The notes under the pieces are model-generated. The model was not told where the DNA came from and made no database searches. It worked only from the letters and a program-made list of their open reading frames with translations. Below, one piece after another: positions 9,287 to 17,876 of a stretch of DNA of 64,000 nt (positions are counted from its first letter, which is position 1; every line of letters starts with the position of its first letter). The DNA lies in the NCBI RefSeq assembly GCF_021531695.1, contig NZ_JADYUI010000002.1, forward strand, positions 156,155-220,154. The letters run 5' to 3'. The position numbers and the translations under genes are program-made. This DNA is from Roseburia hominis. Its GTDB lineage: Bacteria; Bacillota; Clostridia; Lachnospirales; Lachnospiraceae.

Positions 9287-11230
9287 TTATTCAATTCCCA
9301 TCTGCTGATAATGTTCATTCAGCTTAGCATAAGTAACTAAATCCTCTTCATCCTGAATCGCACCAATTTGTTTCAATGCCTCAATGGTATGCTTACAGTC
9401 TTCATTGATTGTAATATAGGCACTATCTAACTGCTGATTGTTATTATAATAACCTCTTGCCATCACACCATTATTGTAATCATCCATCATACTGTACGGA
9501 TAGACAATGCCCTTTTCATTATAAAAGTCAAGGGAAATACAGTTTGCAAAAATTTCTTTATCCAATTCACTGCTATAACACATATTGGCAGCAATTGACT
9601 TTTTAAAGCTTCCTTCCTCCATGTCTTTACGTATTGCATCATAAATACGTTCTGCATTCTTCGCGTCAAAACTTAAATCGTTCTCTACCACATTTCCTTG
9701 TTCATCAACTGCATATGTTTCCAAATATCCACTTCTTAATTCTGTCGTCTTATAATTATTTCCAAATAAAGTTCTCATATAGTTTTCCGGTTTTGCCAAT
9801 AAATCGACTAATTGTGCAAGCTCTGTTGTTTCGTCTTTAAATCTCTCATTATTAATTGGAATATTATAAGCACGCTCTAAGCGTGAACCGTCTTTTAGTT
9901 TATAACAGATCATAAAATTATAAAAAGAATCTCTGCTTTTTTGCATTTCATTCTCTAATTCTTTCTTTTCTGAGATAATCTGACTCTGAATCTCCGTTAC
10001 AATGGCTATTTCGTCTTCCTCTGTCAGAACACTGTTACTATTTTCAAGACCAACCCACTCTACATCCTTTGGATTTGGAACTTTTTTTTCAATCCCAAAG
10101 ACATCAAATTCAAGTGCAAATAAAGCTACTGCAAGAACAGCTGCTCCGGCTGCGACTTCCAGAAAACGCTTTTTCGTAAACACTTTAAATTTCTTCTCCA
10201 AAAACATCTGTGCAACAAAAAAGAAAACAACTGCATTTACCATTGTCATAATTAAAACAATTATAAACTCTGCCGTCGGAGAAGCAGTATCATAAAAGCA
10301 CTGACCAAATATCACAGCTCCCCCAAGTGCACCGCAAATTGTAATAATCCAGCGAAACACCGGTTTTAACGTTTTTATCGTTACCAGATCTCCCACTGTT
10401 TCCATTTTTTTCTTCTTATAAATAAAAAGTGCCAGAATCACCATCGGAATGGAAAGTAAAAAGTAAATAAGCACGCTTTTTGCCCCTGACACGCTATACT
10501 GATAAGTTCCTTCTGCCAGATAATCAATCTCAATGGTTGCATTATTCGTAAGATATACCACAGGTGATAAAACCGATAATTTCGATAATTTCCAGTTATA
10601 TCCCATTCCAAAGCAGATACTGGTGGCTAAAAGCCGTACTACCGCTTCCATAATAACTTCTATAAAGTTTAAAACCAGATAGCAGACCGGAAAAGCCCAC
10701 AGCTGCCCTACCAGCATACCTACCACAAAAGCAAACGAATAAAAGAAAGTAAGCATTCCTGCAATATACAAAAAAGCAATAAGCAGATACTGAAGTTCCG
10801 TGATTCCAACTGCTGCACATACAAATACTCCAAGGAAGGTTGCAATAAGCTTTGGAATCAAAAGGAAAGATAATCCTGATAAATAGTTTGTGAAAAACAA
10901 TTCTTCTCTTCTCAGCGGAAGCGAATGAAACATATTGGCACTTCTGCTGTTATACAAATAAGACAGCATAATCATAGCCGCAAGCAATGCCGCAAGAAAC
11001 AGTACCCCGGGCTCAATCAGCGTTTTCATCTGATTCACATACTGATATGTCTGCTCTGCTTTTAATGTCTCCCCGGTATAACCATAGTATTCCATGCCAC
11101 GACCACTTAAATAAATTGCAAAAGGGATCTCAAATAAAGAAATGATAAGATATCCCAACCAGAGCGGCCAATAATGTGTTATGTTCTTTTTAAAAATAGT
11201 CTTATTAAAAAAGGATATCTTTGACTGCAT
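9287..11230 (-). CDS. ABC transporter permease (YtrC/D-like, DUF6449-type)
   Basis: A large membrane protein of about 647 residues. The first 375 residues hold roughly nine hydrophobic segments, including the pattern YLYNSRSANMFHSLPLRREE typical of ABC-2-type permeases regulated by YtrA-like repressors; the last 270 residues form an extracytoplasmic or cytoplasmic soluble domain with KNAERIYDAIRKDM-like helices. It should be the membrane partner of the ATPase encoded just upstream, whose gene it overlaps by 26 bp. The true start is ATG 11230, placed 8 nt after GGAGG; the GTG at 11239 is inside the ribosome site. Related ytr systems respond to cell-wall-active antibiotics, but the substrate here is unknown. 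Confidence 0.82.
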   Translation of the reverse strand: MQSKISFFNKTIFKKNITHYWPLWLGYLIISLFEIPFAIYLSGRGMEYYGYTGETLKAEQTYQYVNQMKTLIEPGVLFLAALLAAMIMLSYLYNSRSANMFHSLPLRREELFFTNYLSGLSFLLIPKLIATFLGVFVCAAVGITELQYLLIAFLYIAGMLTFFYSFAFVVGMLVGQLWAFPVCYLVLNFIEVIMEAVVRLLATSICFGMGYNWKLSKLSVLSPVVYLTNNATIEIDYLAEGTYQYSVSGAKSVLIYFLLSIPMVILALFIYKKKKMETVGDLVTIKTLKPVFRWIITICGALGGAVIFGQCFYDTASPTAEFIIVLIMTMVNAVVFFFVAQMFLEKKFKVFTKKRFLEVAAGAAVLAVALFALEFDVFGIEKKVPNPKDVEWVGLENSNSVLTEEDEIAIVTEIQSQIISEKKELENEMQKSRDSFYNFMICYKLKDGSRLERAYNIPINNERFKDETTELAQLVDLLAKPENYMRTLFGNNYKTTELRSGYLETYAVDEQGNVVENDLSFDAKNAERIYDAIRKDMEEGSFKKSIAANMCYSSELDKEIFANCISLDFYNEKGIVYPYSMMDDYNNGVMARGYYNNNQQLDSAYITINEDCKHTIEALKQIGAIQDEEDLVTYAKLNEHYQQMGIE

Positions 11231-12104
11231 AATCTGCACCTCCTAACTCATAAATAAAGATTTCTTCCAATGTAAGTGGCAGTACATCTACCAACATTGG
11301 ATTTAACCGCTCAATTTGTTTTTTTGCCTCTACAGGATTTCCTTTCACAATTAAAGTATATACTCTTCCCGTATTGGACATATGTAAGATTTCAAACTCT
11401 TCCGGTAATTTCGGCATTCCTGCCTGAAATGCAGCCTGAATCTTACAAACACTTCCCTGAAGTTCCGATAAAGAACGTTCCAGAACAATCTTTCCCTGAT
11501 GCATAATGCCGACATGGTCACAGACATCCTCTAACTCTCTTAAATTATGGGAAGAAACAAATACTGTTGTTTTTCGTTCCGAAACATCCGCCATGATAAG
11601 ACTCCAGATCTGTCGTCTCATAACCGGATCCAGTCCGTCTACCGGCTCATCCAGAATAAGAAGCTCTGGTCTGCAGCAAATGGCAAGCCAGAATGCGACC
11701 TGCTTCTGCATTCCTTTGGAAAGTCGCCTTATACTGCGCTTCGTATCAATATTTGGGAAAAATTTTCTCATTTTTTCAAATAATTTTTCATCAAAATCCG
11801 GATAAATCCCCTGATAAAAGCGTTTCATCTCCATCGTATCTGCCTGCATAAAATAGAACAACTCATCCGGAATATAGGCAAATTTCTGTTTCACGTCTGG
11901 ATTTTCAAATACCTTTTGTCCATCCACTAAGATTGTTCCGGCATCCTGCTTATATACACCTGTGATATGACGTATAATCGTGGATTTTCCCGCACCATTT
12001 GGTCCGACCAACCCATAAACTTCACCCTTTCCCACATGAAGAGAAAGCCCGTCTAATGCACGAAAACCATCAAATTCTTTTACAACGTTTTCAACCTGTA
12101 TCAT
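11205..12104 (-). CDS. ABC transporter ATP-binding protein (YtrB-like)
   Basis: A 299-residue ATPase with Walker A GPNGAGKSTIIRH (about residues 35-47), signature RLSKGMQKQVAFWLA, Walker B LLILDEPVDGLDP and H-loop VSSHNLRELEDVC. The divergent signature LSKGM and the extended helical segment (residues 80-120) are seen in the YtrB/YxlF-type export or cell-envelope-sensing ATPases. It sits between the GntR repressor (4-bp overlap) and the permease (26-bp overlap), a three-gene autoregulated unit. The ligand is not deducible. Confidence 0.9.
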   Translation of the reverse strand: MIQVENVVKEFDGFRALDGLSLHVGKGEVYGLVGPNGAGKSTIIRHITGVYKQDAGTILVDGQKVFENPDVKQKFAYIPDELFYFMQADTMEMKRFYQGIYPDFDEKLFEKMRKFFPNIDTKRSIRRLSKGMQKQVAFWLAICCRPELLILDEPVDGLDPVMRRQIWSLIMADVSERKTTVFVSSHNLRELEDVCDHVGIMHQGKIVLERSLSELQGSVCKIQAAFQAGMPKLPEEFEILHMSNTGRVYTLIVKGNPVEAKKQIERLNPMLVDVLPLTLEEIFIYELGGADYAVKDILF

Positions 12105-12475
12105 ATTTTTTTACTCCCTTCACTCAGACTTTCGATTCTCTCTGCCAGAATTTTTGGTTCTACGGATAAATAAAGTAACTCTGATATAACGACGTCAAAC
12201 TCCAAGAACAATTCATCTTTTCTTATCTGGACCACATCCTGCTTCTCTGCTGCAAAAGTTCCTTTCCCAGAAACCGAATAAATATATCCTTCATTTTCCA
12301 GTTCCTTATAAGCTCTTTGTATCGTATTCGGGTTAATTGCAAGACTGGATGCCAATTCCCTGACAGAAGGGAGCTTTTCACCTGCTGCAACGGCACCCGA
12401 TAGCAGCAGATGCTTCAATCCATCTTTAATTTGTTCATAAATCGGTTTTGCATCACGATAATTTAACTGAATCAA
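12101..12475 (-). CDS. ytrA: GntR-family repressor, YtrA subfamily
   Basis: A 124-residue DNA-binding protein. The N-terminal winged helix shows YEQIKDGLKHLLLSG, KLPSVRELASSLAINPNTI and QRAYKELENEGYIYSVSGKG; only a short helical tail follows, as in the YtrA subfamily rather than the FadR or HutC types with large effector domains. It is the first gene of the ABC operon it probably represses. A dyad matching the YtrA-type operator pattern overlaps its promoter (12492-12516). Start ATG 12475 behind GGAGGG. Confidence 0.9.
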   Translation of the reverse strand: MIQLNYRDAKPIYEQIKDGLKHLLLSGAVAAGEKLPSVRELASSLAINPNTIQRAYKELENEGYIYSVSGKGTFAAEKQDVVQIRKDELFLEFDVVISELLYLSVEPKILAERIESLSEGSKKI

Positions 12476-12491
12476 TGTGATCCCTCCTTTT

Positions 12492-12516
12492 ACTGTATTA
12501 TTTGTATTGATACACT
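12492..12516 (-). promoter_or_regulatory. YtrA-type operator over the ABC operon promoter
   Basis: Read on the minus strand the dyad is AGTGTA, 13 bp, TACAGT. As I recall, the Bacillus subtilis YtrA site is AGTGTA-N13-TACACT, so this is an 11/12 match with identical spacing. It lies 17 bp upstream of the ytrA start codon and overlaps a plausible -35 box (TTGAGT near 12512-12517), consistent with autorepression. Confidence 0.65.
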
Positions 12517-12628
12517 CAATATAGCATCTGTCATTTCGAAATACAATAAAGATAAAGAAAGGATTTCCTTAAGTTTTTCTTAATGCCAACCATTGAAGAT
12601 GTATAAAAGAACCATGCTTTACACAGAC

Positions 12629-12792
12629 TAGTACAACGGATAATAAATTCCTGCTACATTGACGGAGGATGATTGCTTCCGAGTACAAGGCGGAGGAATG
12701 AGGCGTAGCGGTGGCTACGTCGATTGACGACAACGCAGTAATCGAACAAGCAGACAAGTAAATGTAGCAGTTAATTTATATTCGTTGTACTA
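12629..12792. repeat. 164-bp MITE-like element with terminal inverted repeats
   Basis: The ends TAGTACAACG (12629-12638) and CGTTGTACTA (12783-12792) are perfect 10-bp inverted repeats, and the similarity extends inward: CTGCTACATT at 12651-12660 pairs with AATGTAGCAG at 12761-12770. The interior is GC-richer than its surroundings and contains further hairpins, for example CGTAGC/GCTACG at 12704-12719. No real coding frame is present. This fits a small non-autonomous mobile repeat or a structured RNA element. The rest of the 12.5-12.8 kb gap shows only the ytr promoter region and the ribosome site of the downstream ferredoxin-like gene. Confidence 0.7.
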
Positions 12793-12813
12793 ACAGCGAA
12801 AGGATGGTGTATT

Positions 12814-12999
12814 ATGAATCTTGATAAAGTCGTCTGCAATTGTTTAAATGTAACCAATGGTATGATAAAAGATGCTGTTGATGCCGGAGCTTCCACACTA
12901 GAAGAGGTTCAGGAAAAAACAGGCGCCGGAACCGTATGCGGTGCCTGTCTTGAAGAAGTACAAAGAGTGGTTGACTTTTTTGTAAAAGAACGAGAATAA
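12814..12999 (+). CDS. (2Fe-2S)-binding BFD-like small protein
   Basis: A 61-residue protein with four cysteines spaced CNC (residues 8-10) and CGAC (42-45), the pattern of the bacterioferritin-associated ferredoxin (BFD)-like 2Fe-2S domain. Such stand-alone domains may carry electrons or sense redox or iron. The start codon ATG 12814 follows AAAGGATG. It is one of the few plus-strand genes in the region and converges on pgeF. The MITE-like element ends 21 bp before it, so its promoter may lie in or be supplied by that repeat. Partner unknown. Confidence 0.8.
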   Translation: MNLDKVVCNCLNVTNGMIKDAVDAGASTLEEVQEKTGAGTVCGACLEEVQRVVDFFVKERE

Positions 13000-13013
13000 A
13001 AACCTCTCGCATA

Positions 13014-13048
13014 CTCCCACTTAATGCCCTGTGCATTTGAAGTGGGAG
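13014..13048. terminator. Convergent-gene hairpin without a clear U-tract
   Basis: CTCCCACTT at 13014-13022 pairs with AAGTGGGAG at 13040-13048, and inside it AATGC pairs with GCATT, giving an almost continuous 14-bp stem with a 5-base loop. It lies between the converging ferredoxin-like and pgeF genes, 5 bp from the pgeF stop. No uridine run follows on the plus strand; on the minus strand TTTTT begins about 12 nt after the stem. It may end both transcripts, or be a relic of an insertion-sequence end. Confidence 0.5.
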
Positions 13049-13053
13049 ATTGC

Positions 13054-13917
13054 CTATGAAACGTTCAACATCAGAAATCCACCGAGATTTCCTCTTTTTC
13101 CGTGGCTTGCCCGATGGGAAAATAAATATTTTTCATTACAGGAGGTACAGAGATTCGTTGTTGCAATATTCTCTTTCCTTACCCCTGCTTCTAATAAAAT
13201 CAACTCATTGGCACGCCACAGATTCAGCTGATACTTTCCGTTTTCTTTTGCATACAGGATTTCGTCTGTATTATCTTTAAATGCTTCCATGAAAGCTTCT
13301 GCGACATCAAAACTTACTTCATAGCAATCCACACAGATGGATGGTCCGATGGCGCAGATTAAATCTTTTGGATTCGTGCCATAGGCTTCTGTCATTGCAT
13401 CAATTGTTACTTTCCCCATACGGTTTACCGTACCGCGCCAACCGGAATGGCTCATGCCAATCGCTTTATTTTTTGTGTCAACAAAATAAAGAGGAACACA
13501 GTCTGCAAAAAAAGTAGATAAAATAATTCCGGGTTCATTCGTAATCAAACCATCAATATCCGCATAATCCCGTTCCTTTGTAATTCCTTTTCCAAGGTCT
13601 TCTTTTGTCACTTTTCTCACATTTGTCGTATGCGTCTGATCCGTAAATACAAAGTCGTTACAACTTTTCCCAAAAGTTCCTGCAATCCGCCTGAAGTTTT
13701 CTTTTACTGCCTTCTCATCATCACCTCTTGTGAAGCTCAAATTCATAGATGAAAAAATACCCTCGCTTACACCGCCCATTCTTGTTGTAAAACAATGCTC
13801 TACCAGACCGGTTTTTTCGAGCAACGGATATCGAAGCAAAGGTATTTTTTCCCCTGTTTCTATTTCACATTCCACAAGCTGCAAAATTTCTTTTTCATTT
13901 TTCTTTTTTAATTCCAT
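13054..13917 (-). CDS. pgeF: PgeF/YfiH-family peptidoglycan editing (polyphenol oxidase-like) protein
   Basis: A 287-residue protein of the YfiH/PgeF (laccase-domain, formerly DUF152) family. The metal-site motifs are present: FTTRMGGVS, TDQTHTTNV, FADCVPLYF and the HSGWRGTVNRMG stretch, followed by GPSICVDCYEV. Family members act on UDP-MurNAc precursors or as purine nucleoside phosphorylases; which applies here is not known. The start ATG 13917 (MELKKKNEK) follows GGAG at 6 nt; the four-codon longer frame lacks a ribosome site. It lies 16 bp after yraN and is the last gene of the long rplS-to-pgeF string. Confidence 0.88.
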   Translation of the reverse strand: MELKKKNEKEILQLVECEIETGEKIPLLRYPLLEKTGLVEHCFTTRMGGVSEGIFSSMNLSFTRGDDEKAVKENFRRIAGTFGKSCNDFVFTDQTHTTNVRKVTKEDLGKGITKERDYADIDGLITNEPGIILSTFFADCVPLYFVDTKNKAIGMSHSGWRGTVNRMGKVTIDAMTEAYGTNPKDLICAIGPSICVDCYEVSFDVAEAFMEAFKDNTDEILYAKENGKYQLNLWRANELILLEAGVRKENIATTNLCTSCNEKYLFSHRASHGKRGNLGGFLMLNVS

Positions 13918-13933
13918 ACAGTTCTCCATTTAT

Positions 13934-14314
13934 TTAAAGCCTGAATTCAAATGCATTTTTAATATGCCTGATTTTTTCGTCTGCATCAATTGCAATCACA
14001 TCAAACCTGCAGGGGACTCCTTCTTCATATCCGTGGTTTACATAATAGTAAAATGCCGTTTTACAGATTTTCCGTTGTTTTCGCACATCCACTGCCTCTA
14101 ACGGATCTCCGTAATTCTTCGTTCCGCGGTATTTTACCTCCACAAATACGAGTGTTTCATCCTCCTTGCCCACTAAATCAATTTCTCCATAAGAATTGCG
14201 ATAATTTCTTTCTAAAATCTCATATCCCTGCCTGCTTAAATATTCTGCCGCAACGATTTCATATTTTGCTCCGATCTGTCTTTTATTTTCCTGTCCACTT
14301 CTTTTGCCCTGCAT
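13934..14314 (-). CDS. yraN: YraN family (UPF0102) nuclease-like protein
   Basis: A 126-residue UPF0102 protein. The family core GAKYEIVAAEYLSRQGYEIL, GEIDLV and VFVEVKYR gives the D/E-x-K arrangement of a restriction-endonuclease-like fold, so a nuclease role in DNA processing is plausible but not proven for the family. In many Firmicutes it follows rnhB and the FlhB-like gene, as it does here: it begins 9 bp after the FlhB-like gene and precedes pgeF. Confidence 0.9.
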   Translation of the reverse strand: MQGKRSGQENKRQIGAKYEIVAAEYLSRQGYEILERNYRNSYGEIDLVGKEDETLVFVEVKYRGTKNYGDPLEAVDVRKQRKICKTAFYYYVNHGYEEGVPCRFDVIAIDADEKIRHIKNAFEFRL

Positions 14315-14323
14315 AAATTTCCT

Positions 14324-14629
14324 TTATCTTTTTCCGCTATTTTCTATTTTTCCGCGCAATCTGTCCATATCATCGACAAACACTAAGATTTCTGCCACCA
14401 CATCATATAATTCCGGTGGTATCATGTCCCCGATTTCTAATTTTGCCAAAGTAGAAGCAAGCTTATCATCCGCATAAAGCGGCACATCATTTTCCTTCGC
14501 CGTCTCAATAATGCGCTCTGCCAGCTCACCTTTTCCGGTGGCAAGAATCTTCGGTGCACGCTCCCCCGGTGTATAAGAAAGCGCAACCGCCGTTTTTTGT
14601 TTTGCTTCTTTCTTTTCTAACATCATCAT
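14324..14629 (-). CDS. FlhB C-terminal-domain-like protein (YlqH type)
   Basis: A 101-residue soluble protein that matches only the cytoplasmic C-terminal domain of the flagellar export switch FlhB/EscU: AVALSYTPGERAPKILATGK, then a region equivalent to the domain after the autocleavage site and PPELYDVVAEILVFVDD. The NPTH autocleavage motif of true FlhB is absent, as is the membrane domain. Bacillus subtilis has the same arrangement (ylqG-ylqH after rnhB). It overlaps the stop of the FliK-like gene in an ATGA junction; three ATG codons in a row leave the exact start open. Its role is unknown, but pairing with a FliK-like protein mirrors the FliK-FlhB interaction that sets hook length. Confidence 0.8.
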   Translation of the reverse strand: MMMLEKKEAKQKTAVALSYTPGERAPKILATGKGELAERIIETAKENDVPLYADDKLASTLAKLEIGDMIPPELYDVVAEILVFVDDMDRLRGKIENSGKR

Positions 14630-16428
14630 GCCCTCATATCAAAGGAATAACGGTGAAGTGCTCCGCCAACCGGTCTTCCCTGCATTAGAAAATCACTCAC
14701 AAAATCCGTTTTTTTCTCTTCATTTTCTACATTGACCTTGCAGTGATATCCTTTCTTTTCCAACTGTTCTTCCAAAAGTCCTGCATGTTCTAAAATCAGC
14801 TGATAAGCCGTTTCATCCGATAAATAGAACTTTGTATCGACCTTTTTTCCAAGCATTTTTACAGACACATCCGTAGCCCCTAAATGTTCCAAATCCAAAT
14901 GCAGAAAGGCACTTAATTCTCCTTCTTTATCCCGCAAATTCTTCTTATTTGTATACACATACAAATCCCCCTGTGCATTCTGATTGCTCATTTTAAGCGG
15001 AATCTGCATATAAGTATAGGTCTGGTTCAAAACATGCATGAACTGTAAATTGTTCTGAACATCGGAAAGTGTCTGCATCGGCTTTCCCATTGTCTGTGTA
15101 TTTTGGGATAACAGTTCTGAAATCTGTCCCATCTGCTTATCCATTTTTGTATAAAAATTCCGCATCTTTTCAGAATCCGTAAGGTCTTTCGGATTTAACA
15201 GCCATTCTGCTTCCAATGCATGCCGAAGAACCTGCTGATACGATTTTTTTGAAAAAAGATTCCGAATATTTTCTTCCGGCATCAACTTTTCACCGGAAAG
15301 AAAATCTTTCACCATCTGTAGCAATTGCTTTGCCGTCATCTCTGAAGCATCTGTCGGTTTTCCGGTAAATGTCTCAAGTGCCTGATTTAATTCTGCAAGT
15401 TCCGGCTTCGTCATTGTATGCGAAAGTAATGGCAATTGTGCCTCGTTTTGCGTAAAAGGTGTATTCTCTGCTTTTCCTGCTGTTTGAGACTCTGCTGTCT
15501 GTACTACTTCCTGTTGCACATGACTTACCGTTTTAACTTCTGTCTGCACTTCCTGCGCTTTCTGTTGTTCTTCCATTACCGCCTGACCGCTTTGATTTTC
15601 TCCCTGTTTTTGTAATTCTACCGCCTGTCTGGTCGTATCATTCACCTGGTTTTCCCCGGTATTTTCGGCAGAAAAATTCTGCTCCTGCAATCCTTCTTTT
15701 TGTCCTACAAGTTCCTGTTCCTCTCCAGTAAGAATAGATACCAGCCTGTTATGAAACTCTGCTACCTGTTTCACCGTCATTGAATCATCCGCCAACTTTT
15801 GCGGTAAATCACGAAACAGTTGTTCTAACTTTGGTTCTACCTTTCCCTGATCCATCTTATAATTTTCAAACACGGTCGCATTTTCTTCCGTGACAGGGAT
15901 CTCGTACTTTGTCATTTCAACCAGGGTAGAACGCGGAATGGAAGGATGACTGCCACTGAGACGCACCATATGAAGCAGGCTTTCTTTATCAATAGGAAGT
16001 TGCTGTTCCATCATACTATGCACCATGGAAAGATTCTGCTCTGTCACCTTTAACCCTGCAGCGTCTAATGCCTTAAGTAACGTTGGGTTTCCCTCTGCCC
16101 CCATCGGAAATGGTTTGATTTCCATCTGCATGCCCTGATTCGATTTCACCTGAAAGAACATTGCCTCGCCTACCTGCAATTGTACCTGCCCCTGTAATCT
16201 TGCCAAAATCGTCTGCCCATCCGAAAGTCCAAGGGTTACCTCCGAGTTTTTAATTTCATTGACCGTTGCCTCAAAAATATCTCCTGCAAATAGGTTCCGT
16301 AATACGGCACTAAGTTCTTTCGCGGCACTCGTCTGTGTATTTGCTGCTACCGCATCTTCCCCTTTGGTATTTGCATTCGTATTTAAATCATATTGTCCGA
16401 AAAAATCTGATATCTGCACAACACTCAC
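14626..16428 (-). CDS. FliK-like (flagellar hook-length control domain) protein
   Basis: A 600-residue protein with low-complexity Gln/Glu-rich middle (about residues 250-330) and a C-terminal domain resembling the FliK hook-length control domain: LHLDLEHLGATDVSVKM, then KFYLSDETAYQLILEHAGLL. The N-terminal half shows a bacterial SH3-like stretch (TVNEIKNSEVTLGLSDGQTI). It is the counterpart of B. subtilis ylqG in the position between rnhB and the FlhB-like gene. No other flagellar genes are adjacent, so involvement in flagella is inference. The frame opens at GTG 16428; a second GTG at 16419 is better spaced from GAGG and may be the true start. Confidence 0.72.
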   Translation of the reverse strand: MSVVQISDFFGQYDLNTNANTKGEDAVAANTQTSAAKELSAVLRNLFAGDIFEATVNEIKNSEVTLGLSDGQTILARLQGQVQLQVGEAMFFQVKSNQGMQMEIKPFPMGAEGNPTLLKALDAAGLKVTEQNLSMVHSMMEQQLPIDKESLLHMVRLSGSHPSIPRSTLVEMTKYEIPVTEENATVFENYKMDQGKVEPKLEQLFRDLPQKLADDSMTVKQVAEFHNRLVSILTGEEQELVGQKEGLQEQNFSAENTGENQVNDTTRQAVELQKQGENQSGQAVMEEQQKAQEVQTEVKTVSHVQQEVVQTAESQTAGKAENTPFTQNEAQLPLLSHTMTKPELAELNQALETFTGKPTDASEMTAKQLLQMVKDFLSGEKLMPEENIRNLFSKKSYQQVLRHALEAEWLLNPKDLTDSEKMRNFYTKMDKQMGQISELLSQNTQTMGKPMQTLSDVQNNLQFMHVLNQTYTYMQIPLKMSNQNAQGDLYVYTNKKNLRDKEGELSAFLHLDLEHLGATDVSVKMLGKKVDTKFYLSDETAYQLILEHAGLLEEQLEKKGYHCKVNVENEEKKTDFVSDFLMQGRPVGGALHRYSFDMRA

Positions 16429-16453
16429 CTCATCCGGCAGAATTTTCTACTCA

Positions 16454-17218
16454 TTATTCTGAAACAAAATTTTTAATAAAGGTTGCTCTATGTATGGGAG
16501 ATGGTCCATATTTTTTTAATGCTTCAATATGTTCCTTGGAACCATATCCCTTATTTGATGCGAAACCATATTCCGGCATAATCCTATCATATTCAACCAT
16601 CATGCGGTCCCTCGTCACCTTCGCAACAATACTTGCTGCTCCAATGGAAATACTTTTCGCATCTCCTTTGATGATAGGAACCTGTTTTATGTTAACCTGT
16701 GGAATCGTAACCGCATCATTTAATAATATATCGGGTGTTACGGCAAGTTTTTTAATAGCATCCCGCATAGCTTCATAAGTTGCCTGCAAAATATTAATCT
16801 CATCAATCCGTTTCGGGCTTGCCATTCCGATTCCGACAGCCACCGCTTTTTCCATGATTTCATCATACAATACTTCTCTTTTTGCCGCACTTAATTTTTT
16901 TGAATCATTAATATATAATATATCGCAATCCCTTGGCAAAATTACGGCTCCTGCCACAACTGGTCCTGCAAGCGGTCCTCTTCCCACTTCATCAATACCG
17001 CAAATTGCAGAATACGAAGCATATTCTCTCTCGTACTGTTTTAAATTCTCGATACGTTTCTTTTCCTGTTCTAATTTATCCAGACGTTTCTTCGCCTGTT
17101 CCAGAAGCTTTTTCACACCACTTCTTTCATCACCTTTATACTTTTCTAAAAAAACCGGCAACAGAGCGTCTTCTGTTGCCTTAAGTTCTTCCTTAATCTC
17201 GCCTATTTTCTTTTCCAT
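16454..17218 (-). CDS. rnhB: Ribonuclease HII
   Basis: A 254-residue enzyme that cuts RNA in RNA-DNA hybrids and removes single misincorporated ribonucleotides. The catalytic carboxylates are in GIDEVGRGPLAGP (about residue 73), NDSKKLS and the LLNDAV region, with the family sequence SIGAASIVAKVTRDRMM. As in Bacillus RNase HII, about 70 residues of helical extension precede the catalytic domain (ERSGVKKLLEQAKKRLDKLE). It is 25 bp upstream of the FliK-like gene. The 112-bp gap to the upstream lepB gene holds an 8-bp hairpin (17263-17295) that may modulate read-through. Confidence 0.95.
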   Translation of the reverse strand: MEKKIGEIKEELKATEDALLPVFLEKYKGDERSGVKKLLEQAKKRLDKLEQEKKRIENLKQYEREYASYSAICGIDEVGRGPLAGPVVAGAVILPRDCDILYINDSKKLSAAKREVLYDEIMEKAVAVGIGMASPKRIDEINILQATYEAMRDAIKKLAVTPDILLNDAVTIPQVNIKQVPIIKGDAKSISIGAASIVAKVTRDRMMVEYDRIMPEYGFASNKGYGSKEHIEALKKYGPSPIHRATFIKNFVSE

Positions 17219-17330
17219 GTCCGTTCCTCTTTTATTTGTTTATATCCACTCTTTCTCCGTAAAGCAGGCATTTGCAATTCGTCCCGCTGCCTGCTCATGA
17301 CCGGTTACCCTTTTGTGGCTTTTGGGGTAT

Positions 17331-17876
17331 CTAAAGTATTTTTATCTTATCAAAGGGATAAATCCGCACCAGTGCCCGTCCGATAATTTCTTTATTCTGT
17401 ACATTTCCAACACTTACATCCCTGCTGTCCATACTGTTATTTCTATTATCGCCCAGCACAAAATATTCATCTGTAGAAAGGGTAACAGGCACCGAAGCAA
17501 GTCCGGCATCCTTTATCACTTCTCTGCCATAAGATTCTTCTAATTCTGCTCCATCAATGAAAATAGCGCCCGCATCATCAATATAGACGGTCTCTCCCGG
17601 CATTGCGATAATTCGTTTGATATAATTTTCATTGTCGCCATTTGGAAAAGCAATGATATCAAAACGTTCCGGCTCTTTAAAACGGTAACTGATTTTATCT
17701 ACAATAATATTATCTCCATCCATTAAAGTTCCCATCATGGAATCACCAATTACAACCGTTCTCTGCCCTACAAAATGCACCAATAAATAAGTCAGTCCAA
17801 AAACACATACAAAATAAAGAATCAGCTTTCCTATGGAACATACCATTGTTCTTAAATTTTCTTTTTTTACCTTCAT
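17331..17876 (-). CDS. lepB: Signal peptidase I (first of two)
   Basis: A 181-residue type I signal peptidase that cleaves signal peptides of exported proteins. One N-terminal membrane segment (about residues 16-34) anchors the enzyme; the catalytic serine is in GDSMMGTLMDGD (near 44) and the lysine in NYIKRIIAMPGE (near 87). The C-terminal box has EYFVLGDNRNNSMDSRD. Compared with the other copy at 18.75 kb, the serine motif reads DSMMGTL rather than QSMAETL. Its start overlaps the rbgA stop (TAATG), so translation is probably coupled. Confidence 0.93.
   Translation of the reverse strand: MKVKKENLRTMVCSIGKLILYFVCVFGLTYLLVHFVGQRTVVIGDSMMGTLMDGDNIIVDKISYRFKEPERFDIIAFPNGDNENYIKRIIAMPGETVYIDDAGAIFIDGAELEESYGREVIKDAGLASVPVTLSTDEYFVLGDNRNNSMDSRDVSVGNVQNKEIIGRALVRIYPFDKIKIL

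Noticed and set aside
12569..12757. 62-codon minus frame across the inverted-repeat element
   Set aside because: It crosses the element end and has no ribosome site or similarity; the stretch is better explained as a repeat.
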